A DNA stretch of 64,000 nt. Source: Pseudonocardia acidicola (GTDB taxonomy: Bacteria; Actinomycetota; Actinomycetes; Mycobacteriales; Pseudonocardiaceae). The position numbers and the translations under genes were made by a program. Below, piece after piece: positions 55,147 through 64,000 of the stretch (positions are counted from its first letter, which is position 1; each line of letters opens with the position of its first letter). The DNA lies in NCBI RefSeq assembly GCF_012911935.1, contig NZ_JAAXLA010000002.1, forward strand, positions 62,001-126,000. Direction: 5' to 3'. The notes below the pieces were generated by a model, which saw only the letters and a program-made list of their open reading frames with translations, had not been told where the DNA came from and searched no databases.

Positions 55147-57723
55147 TTACTCTCCGTCGCCAGGCGCGGGGCCCGCACCGCCCCGCATCAGCCACAGCAC
55201 ACCCTCGAGCTCGTCGGGCTTGATGAGCACGTCCCGCGCCTTCGAACCCTCGGACGGACCGACCACGCCGCGCGACTCCAGCAGATCCATCAGCCGGCCG
55301 GCCTTCGCGAACCCGACGCGCAGCTTGCGCTGCAGCATCGACGTCGACCCGAACTGCGAGGTGACGACGAGCTCCGCGGCCTGCAGCAGCAGGTCGAGAT
55401 CGTCACCAATGTCCGGGTCGATCTCCTTGGCCTCGCCGGCCTTGGCCGCGGTGACACCCTCGGTGTAGGTCGGCTCGGCCTGCTCCTTGGTGAACTGGAC
55501 GACCGCGGAGATCTCGTCGTCGCCGACGAACGCGCCCTGCATCCGGGTGGGCTTGCCCGCGCCCATCGGCAGGTAGAGCCCGTCGCCCATGCCGATCAGC
55601 TTCTCCGCGCCCGGCTGGTCGAGGATGACGCGGCTGTCGGTCAGCGACGACGTCGCGAACGCGAGCCGGGACGGCACGTTGGTCTTGATCAGACCGGTGA
55701 CCACGTCGACCGAGGGCCGCTGGGTGGCCAGCACGAGGTGGATGCCGGCGGCCCGGGCCTTCTGGGTGATCCGCACGACCGCGTCCTCGACGTCGCGCGG
55801 CGCGGTCATCATCAGGTCGGCGAGCTCGTCGACGATGCACAGGATGTACGGGTAGGGCCGGTACTCACGCTCGCTGCCCGGTGGTGCCGTGATCTCCCCG
55901 GACCGCACCTTGCGGTTGAAGTCGTCGACGTGACGAACCTTGTTGACCTGCATGTCCTGGTAGCGCTGCTCCATCTCCTCGACCAGCCAGGACAGCGCCG
56001 ACGCCGCCTTCTTGGGCTGGGTGATGATGGGCGTGATCAGGTGCGGGATGCCCTCGTACGGGGTGAGCTCGACCATCTTCGGGTCGATGAGGATCATCCG
56101 GACCTCGTCCGGGGTGGCCCGCGACAGCAGCGACACCAGCATCGAGTTGACGAAGCTGGACTTACCGGAACCGGTGGAGCCGGCCACCAGCAGGTGCGGC
56201 ATCTTCGCCAGGTTGGCCACCAGGAAGTGGCCCTCGATGTCCTTGCCGAGCCCGATCACCAGCGGGTGCTGCTCGTTGCGCGCGGTGCTGCTGCGCAGCA
56301 CATCGCCCAGCCGGACCATCTCCCGGTCGGTGTTGGGCACCTCGATGCCCACCGCCGACTTGCCCGGGATCGGCGCCAGCAGCCGCACGTTGTCGGTGGC
56401 CACGGCGTAGGCGATGTTGCGGGTCAGCTGGGTGATCTTCTCGACCTTCACGCCCGCGCCGAGCTCGATCTCGTAGCGGGTCACCGTCGGGCCCCGGGTG
56501 AAGCCGGTGACCTGCGCGTCGACGTTGAACTGCTCGAGCACGCCGGTGATCGCCTCGATCATGGCGTCGTTGGCGCTGCTGCGGGTCTTGGGCACCGGGC
56601 CGGTGGGCAGCAGGTCCGACGGCGGGAGCACGTACTCGGTCTCCGACGCCGGCTCCCGGATCGCCATCCGCAACTGCTCGCCGGCGGCCTCGGGCCCCGG
56701 GCCCGGCTCGGAGACCGGCGCCGCGGCGGCGGCCGGCGGGCGCTTCGCCCGCGGCGGACGGGCCGGCGGCGACTGCTCGGCGGCCGGCTCGGCCTCGGCG
56801 TCCGGGCTGTCGGAGTGCTCGCCGTCGCGGTAGGCGTCGGCGGCCCGGGCGGACTGCCGGCGCCGCGACGGGCGCCGCAGCGCCACCGGTGGGGTCTCGG
56901 TGACCGGGTCGGCGGCCCCGTCGTCCTCGTCGCCGCCGTCGGCGAACTCATCACCGTCGAGGCCGGGGCGGCCGAGCAACCGGCGGACCCGGTCGGGCAC
57001 CGCGCGCACCGGGGTTCCGGTGAGCACCAGGAACGCGTAGCCGGACAGCAGCACGAGCACCGGCACCGCGACCCACGCGGTCAGCCCGCTGGCCAGCGGG
57101 GTCCCGGCCAGGTAGCCGATCGCGCCGCCGCCCTCCGACCACTGCGCGGGATCGTTGGGCGAACCGGAGAACAGATGCACCAGGCCCAGCAGACCCAGGG
57201 TGAGCAGCAGCGTGCCGACGGCGATCCGCGGCCGCGCCTCCGGGTGCGCCTCAGTGGTCATCAGCACCACGCCGATGCCGAGCAGCACCACCGGGAGCAG
57301 CACCCCGGGGACGCCCAGGACGGCGCCGACGGCCGTGGAGAATCCGCGGCCCACCGGTCCCCCGGCACCCCACCACACCCCGGCCGCGGCGATCACGGCG
57401 AGCACGATGAAGGCGACACCGAAGCCGTCGCGGCGGTGCGCGGGGTCGATCTCCCGGGTCCGGCCCGCCGCCCGGCCCGCGGAGCGCCCGAGCTTGACGA
57501 CGCCGCGGCCGACCGCGTCGATCCCCTTGTCGATCAGGTCGGGGCCCCGCTGGGGCGGGGGCTTGCGGGGGGCCGGCCGGCGCCGCGTGGTGGCGGCCGG
57601 ACGGCGCGCCGCGGAACCCGACCGGCGCGCGGCACCGGAGCGGCCCGATGCCGACGCGCGCGCCGACCGGGCCGCCGCACCCTTGTTCGCGGTGCCGCTA
57701 CCAGTCGTCGAGCGTCCTGCCAT
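55147..57723 (-). CDS. ftsK: DNA translocase FtsK
   Basis: An 858-residue septal DNA translocase. After a basic N-terminus come about four to five membrane helices (about 70-230), then a Pro/Glu/Arg-rich linker to about 330. The motor domain has Walker A GSTGSGKS (Lys521) and Walker [16 protein letters not shown]-terminal gamma winged helix reads [49 protein letters not shown]. It pumps DNA at the division site and drives dimer resolution. The ATG at 57723 has TACCGT seven bases upstream (minus strand), which supports this start over a longer frame from 57801. Confidence 0.95.
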   Translation of the reverse strand: MAGRSTTGSGTANKGAAARSARASASGRSGAARRSGSAARRPAATTRRRPAPRKPPPQRGPDLIDKGIDAVGRGVVKLGRSAGRAAGRTREIDPAHRRDGFGVAFIVLAVIAAAGVWWGAGGPVGRGFSTAVGAVLGVPGVLLPVVLLGIGVVLMTTEAHPEARPRIAVGTLLLTLGLLGLVHLFSGSPNDPAQWSEGGGAIGYLAGTPLASGLTAWVAVPVLVLLSGYAFLVLTGTPVRAVPDRVRRLLGRPGLDGDEFADGGDEDDGAADPVTETPPVALRRPSRRRQSARAADAYRDGEHSDSPDAEAEPAAEQSPPARPPRAKRPPAAAAAPVSEPGPGPEAAGEQLRMAIREPASETEYVLPPSDLLPTGPVPKTRSSANDAMIEAITGVLEQFNVDAQVTGFTRGPTVTRYEIELGAGVKVEKITQLTRNIAYAVATDNVRLLAPIPGKSAVGIEVPNTDREMVRLGDVLRSSTARNEQHPLVIGLGKDIEGHFLVANLAKMPHLLVAGSTGSGKSSFVNSMLVSLLSRATPDEVRMILIDPKMVELTPYEGIPHLITPIITQPKKAASALSWLVEEMEQRYQDMQVNKVRHVDDFNRKVRSGEITAPPGSEREYRPYPYILCIVDELADLMMTAPRDVEDAVVRITQKARAAGIHLVLATQRPSVDVVTGLIKTNVPSRLAFATSSLTDSRVILDQPGAEKLIGMGDGLYLPMGAGKPTRMQGAFVGDDEISAVVQFTKEQAEPTYTEGVTAAKAGEAKEIDPDIGDDLDLLLQAAELVVTSQFGSTSMLQRKLRVGFAKAGRLMDLLESRGVVGPSEGSKARDVLIKPDELEGVLWLMRGGAGPAPGDGE

Positions 57724-57835
57724 GGCGGACACGGTAGCCGGGACGGGCGAATCTGCCCGGTTCCGACGCACCTGCGGGGCCGGGGATGCGGTATTCACCA
57801 CCGCCCCACGGCGCCGCCCGCGCCCCGGGCGGCGG

Positions 57836-61399
<3,564 letters not shown>

Positions 61400-61461
61400 G
61401 GGGCCAACCTAGCGGCGCATCCGCCACGGCGCTGCCGGAGAAACCACCTGACCCGGTACCG

Positions 61462-62214
61462 CTACCCCTCGGTCACGAACGGGCTGGAAGCGATCTCCGT
61501 GCCGTCCTCGAGGGCCGCGATCTCGAAGTCGTTGAACACGTTCGGCACCTCGCGCTGCAGCTGGCGCAGGCACTCGATGGCCAGGGCCCGGATCTCCACG
61601 TCGGCGTGCTCGGTGGCGCGCATCGCGATGAAGTGCCGCCAGGCCCGGTAGTTGCCGGTGACGACGATCCGGGTCTCGGTGGCGTTCGGCAGGATCGCCC
61701 GCGCCGCCTGCCGGGCCTGCTTGCGGCGCAACGTCGCGTTCGGCACGTCGGCGAAGCGCTTCTCCAGCCCGGCCAGCAGCTCCTCGTACGCCTTCACCGA
61801 CGCGTCCGCGGCCTCGAGGAACAGCGCGTGCAGCTCCGGGTCGGCGGCGATCACGTCGGGCTCGACCATCGCGGCGTTGCGCTCGGGGACGTAGCGCTGG
61901 GACAGCTGCGAGTAGGAGAAGTGCCGGTGCCGGATCAGCTCGTGGGTGAGCGAGCGGGAGATCCCGGTCAGGTAGAAGCTGACGGTGCCGTGCTCGAGCA
62001 CCGACAGGTGGCCGACCTCGAGGATGTGCCGCAGGTAGCCGGCGTTGGTCGCGGTGGCCGGGTTCGGCTTCCCCCACGACTGGTAGCAGGCCCGGCCGGC
62101 GAACTCGGCGAGCGCCTGGCCGCCGTCGGCGTCGGTGCTCCACGGCACGTCGGCGGGCGGGAAGAACTCGGTCTTGGCGACCAGCTGCACGGTCAGGGGC
62201 ACGGTCTCCGGCAT
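61462..62214 (-). CDS. thyX: flavin-dependent thymidylate synthase
   Basis: A 250-residue ThyX that makes dTMP with FAD, NADPH and methylene-tetrahydrofolate. The signature RHRxxSxxxxSQRY is at residues 95-108 ([14 protein letters not shown]). Other marks are [26 protein letters not shown] and [24 protein letters not shown]. Length is normal. The start ATG 62214 has TACGCT six bases upstream on the minus strand, a leaderless pattern. It belongs to the conserved thyX/dapA/rnj neighbourhood and is divergent from the RHH-type gene at 62303. Confidence 0.97.
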   Translation of the reverse strand: MPETVPLTVQLVAKTEFFPPADVPWSTDADGGQALAEFAGRACYQSWGKPNPATATNAGYLRHILEVGHLSVLEHGTVSFYLTGISRSLTHELIRHRHFSYSQLSQRYVPERNAAMVEPDVIAADPELHALFLEAADASVKAYEELLAGLEKRFADVPNATLRRKQARQAARAILPNATETRIVVTGNYRAWRHFIAMRATEHADVEIRALAIECLRQLQREVPNVFNDFEIAALEDGTEIASSPFVTEG

Positions 62215-62272
62215 GCGGGCAGCGTAACCGGGATCCCCGACACCTCCGGCGATGGCGCCATCCGCCCTTGCG

Positions 62273-62304
62273 TGACGTCACATATGACGCCATAGTGGCG
62301 TCAT
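62273..62304. promoter_or_regulatory. palindromes overlapping the start codon of the RHH-type gene
   Basis: ATGACGCCA (62284-62292) and TGGCGTCAT (62296-62304) form a perfect 9-bp inverted repeat with a TAG spacer, and its right arm contains the first bases of the ATG at 62303. A second palindrome, TGACGTCA, lies at 62273-62280. CATAGT (62291-62296), six bases before the ATG, could be a -10 element of a leaderless transcript. Together these suggest autoregulation by the encoded DNA-binding protein. Confidence 0.6.
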
Positions 62305-62818
62305 GGATGTCAGTCAGTACGTCACGCAGCTCCGCGAGGACCTGTCCTCGGCTGCGGCCGCCGGCGACGATCAGACCCGGCGGACCGCCGCGCTGCTCGG
62401 CGCGGCGATCGAGCCGGCCGCGCGGCTGGCCGTCATGAACGCGCTCTCCGACCTCGCGGCCGAAGTCACGGCGGCCCTCGGCGACCGGGTCGTCGAGGTG
62501 CGCCTGGACGGCCGCGACGTGCGGGTCGCGGTCAGCCCGGACACGTCCGAGCACGAGGCCCCCGAACCGCAGCCGAGTTTCACCGCGCCGGCGGGCGGCC
62601 CGGACGCGGGGGACATCAGCCGCATCACGCTACGGCTGGTCGAGCAGATCAAGAGCCAGGCCGAGCAGGCCGCGGCCGCACAGGGCGTCTCGCTCAACTC
62701 GTGGGTCGCCCAGGCGGTACAGGGCGCACTGTCGGGCAAGCAGAGCCGGCGCGGCCCGCGCGGCGACTGGGGCCGCGGAGATGACGGACGCCGCGTCCGC
62801 GGCTGGGTGCAGGGGTGA
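62303..62818 (+). CDS. ribbon-helix-helix/HicB-like DNA-binding protein
   Basis: A 171-residue protein. The N-terminal about 75 residues are helical (DVSQYVTQLREDL ... AARLAVMNALSDLAAEVTAAL). The C-terminal part (about 103-143) resembles Arc/HicB ribbon-helix-helix domains: RITLRLVEQIKSQAEQAAAAQGVSLNSWVAQAVQGALSG, with a basic Gly/Arg tail. It is probably a transcriptional repressor. It is followed by a DUF4097 gene with a four-base GTGA overlap, a pairing that looks like a coupled unit. The operator-like palindromes are directly over its start. Confidence 0.8.
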   Translation: MDVSQYVTQLREDLSSAAAAGDDQTRRTAALLGAAIEPAARLAVMNALSDLAAEVTAALGDRVVEVRLDGRDVRVAVSPDTSEHEAPEPQPSFTAPAGGPDAGDISRITLRLVEQIKSQAEQAAAAQGVSLNSWVAQAVQGALSGKQSRRGPRGDWGRGDDGRRVRGWVQG

Positions 62819-63783
62819 GCGCGATGAGCGAACCGACCGGAACCGGCGACGACACCGGCCCCGAGCTGGTCCGTCAGCAGAGCTGGCCGGCCACCGAGCC
62901 GGCCGAGCTGGAGGTGTCCATCGACGTCGGCCGGGTGCAGGTGACGTTGTCCGACACCGACGAGGTCCGGGTCGAGGTCCGGCACGATCCGGCCGCGGGC
63001 AGCACCTGGACCCAGGGCCTCAGCGGCCTGTTCAACTGGCTGGGCTCCGCCACGTCCGCGCCGGGCGGCCCGTTCGGCTCGGGCGGACCGTTCCGCGCGC
63101 CGGAGACCGACGTGGCCACCGACGCGGTCCGCGCGGCGGAGATCAGCTGGTCGGAGCTGGGCCGGCGGCTGGTGGTCCGCTCGGCCACCGAGCTGCCGCT
63201 GCGCATGGTGCCGCTGGCCGTGACGGTCAGCGCGCCGTCCCGTTCCCGGGTCGCGGTGCGCACCGGGGCCGGGGACGTGAGCGTGACCGGCCGGGCCGGC
63301 TGGGCCGCCGTGCGTACCGGGTCGGGCGATGCACGGCTCGAGGAGGTCGACGGCGACCTGGAGGTCACCACCGGCTCCGGCGAGGTGGACCTCGGACCGG
63401 TCAGCGGCCGGGCGCGGATACGCACCGGCTCGGGCCGCATCACGGTGGCCGCACTGGGCGGACGGACCGAGATCAGGGCGGGCAGCGGCGACGTCCGCCT
63501 CGGCGAGGTCGCGGCCGACCTGGGGGTGCGCACCGGGTCGGGCGAGGTCACGGTGGCCGATGCGGTGTCCGGTGACTTCGACCTGACCACCGGGTCCGGG
63601 GGCCTGCGGATCGGGGTGCACTCCGGGGTGGCCGCCGAGCTGGACCTGTCGTCGGGCTCCGGCCGGGCCCGCAGCGACCTCGATGTCGGCGGTATGGCGC
63701 CGGAGCAGACGCCGGCGCTGCACATCCGTGGCCGGACCGGGACCGGGGACGTGCTGGTCACCCGGGCCGCGGTGATGGTCTGA
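62815..63783 (+). CDS. DUF4097 family beta-strand-repeat protein
   Basis: A 322-residue protein dominated by short beta-strand repeats. From about residue 140 there is a ladder of RTGSGD/TTGSGEV/IRTGSGRITV motifs, each about 19-20 residues (RTGAGDVSVTG, RTGSGDARLEEV, TTGSGEVDLGPV, RTGSGRITVAAL, RAGSGDVRLGEV, RTGSGEVTVADA, TTGSGGLRIG), typical of DUF4097/adhesin-like beta solenoids. No signal peptide, so cytoplasmic. The function is unknown. Its GTG (62815) overlaps the stop of the RHH-type gene. Confidence 0.85.
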   Translation: MSAMSEPTGTGDDTGPELVRQQSWPATEPAELEVSIDVGRVQVTLSDTDEVRVEVRHDPAAGSTWTQGLSGLFNWLGSATSAPGGPFGSGGPFRAPETDVATDAVRAAEISWSELGRRLVVRSATELPLRMVPLAVTVSAPSRSRVAVRTGAGDVSVTGRAGWAAVRTGSGDARLEEVDGDLEVTTGSGEVDLGPVSGRARIRTGSGRITVAALGGRTEIRAGSGDVRLGEVAADLGVRTGSGEVTVADAVSGDFDLTTGSGGLRIGVHSGVAAELDLSSGSGRARSDLDVGGMAPEQTPALHIRGRTGTGDVLVTRAAVMV

Positions 63784-63796
63784 GGCCGGCCGGCCA

Positions 63797-64000
63797 TCAG
63801 CCGAGCGCAGCGGCGAGTGGGGCGGCGAGGTCGCCCCGCTCGCCCGCCACGACGCCGTCCAACCCCAGCCAGCCGGCCATCAGCCGCAGCTCCGCGGCCA
63901 GCTCGGCGACCACCCGCGACGTGTCGGCGCCGGGTTCGGCGAACGCCCCCGGCACCCGCAGGACCCCGGCCGCGCGGTCGGCCTTGAGGTCGACCCGGGC
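63797..64000 (-). CDS. YcaQ-family winged-helix DNA glycosylase-like protein (C-terminal end only)
   Basis: Only the last 67 codons are in the window; the gene continues past the right edge. The readable end (ARVDLKADRAAGVLRVPGAF, then AELAAELRLMAGWLGLDGV) matches the C-terminus of the HTH_42/YcaQ family, whose members include interstrand-crosslink DNA glycosylases. It is convergent with the DUF4097 gene (13-base gap). Confidence 0.7.
   Translation of the reverse strand, partial: ARVDLKADRAAGVLRVPGAFAEPGADTSRVVAELAAELRLMAGWLGLDGVVAGERGDLAAPLAAALG

Overview
The window is very GC-rich, densely coding and almost certainly chromosomal DNA of an actinomycete. Supporting signs are frequent GTG starts, F420/deazaflavin-type enzymes, a GlnR-type box before glnA, a LexA box of the actinobacterial type before recA, and a block (recX-recA-DUF3046 ... 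pspA-clgR-pgsA-argA ... ftsK-rnj-dapA-thyX) whose order resembles the mycobacterial one. A member of the Pseudonocardiales is my best guess, by inference only. I saw no rRNA, tRNA, CRISPR array, insertion sequence or prophage.

Layout. 1-5.5 kb: a partial LLM-class oxidoreductase, an SDR, lipA, a DUF4191 membrane protein, an RDD protein and glnA with a strong terminator. 5.7-15.2 kb: an accessory catabolic region. A GntR/FCD regulator is divergent from an operon of FAH-family hydrolase, alpha/beta-hydrolase, amidohydrolase and DUF1636 protein. It is followed by two LLM oxidoreductases, another alpha/beta-hydrolase, a transporter remnant, a GlcG/HbpS-like protein and a Ddn-like F420 protein. 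15.2-19.0 kb: an M50 peptidase, a MerR regulator and an S9 peptidase. 19.0-22.0 kb: a compact five-gene operon, which I consider the most novel locus. It encodes an exported Cys/Tyr/Trp-rich protein, a membrane-anchored thioredoxin-fold protein (MauD-like architecture), a small CPKC protein, a six-helix membrane protein interrupted by an in-frame TGA, and an unknown soluble protein. At 22.2 kb is a 90-residue protein that matches only the C-terminal tail of PspA. 22.5-30.8 kb: two complete and different succinate dehydrogenase operons in tandem, then a divergent LysR gene with an inverted repeat between them.

30.8-33.4 kb: recX (with a repeat-bearing N-terminal extension), recA and DUF3046. 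33.5-36.5 kb: a secreted DUF6777-like protein with a Pro/Thr-rich repeat tail, an atypically ordered CaiB-type protein and a small membrane protein. 36.7-49.2 kb: lhr and nei on the same strand, separated by about 6.7 kb. That interval holds a beta-lactamase-like protein, an L,D-transpeptidase, a lipoprotein, an AIM24 protein, a YidC paralogue and two decayed genes, a flavin monooxygenase and an acetoacetyl-CoA synthetase. 49.2-62.2 kb: the conserved pspA-clgR-pgsA-rimO / argA-trmL / yceI / ftsK / rnj-dapA / TIGR03085 / thyX block. 62.3-64 kb: a ribbon-helix-helix-type protein coupled to a DUF4097 protein, and the end of a YcaQ-family gene.

A recurring regulatory feature is a TANNNT hexamer six to eight bases before the start codon with no Shine-Dalgarno sequence. 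At least fourteen genes show it, so leaderless translation appears common here.
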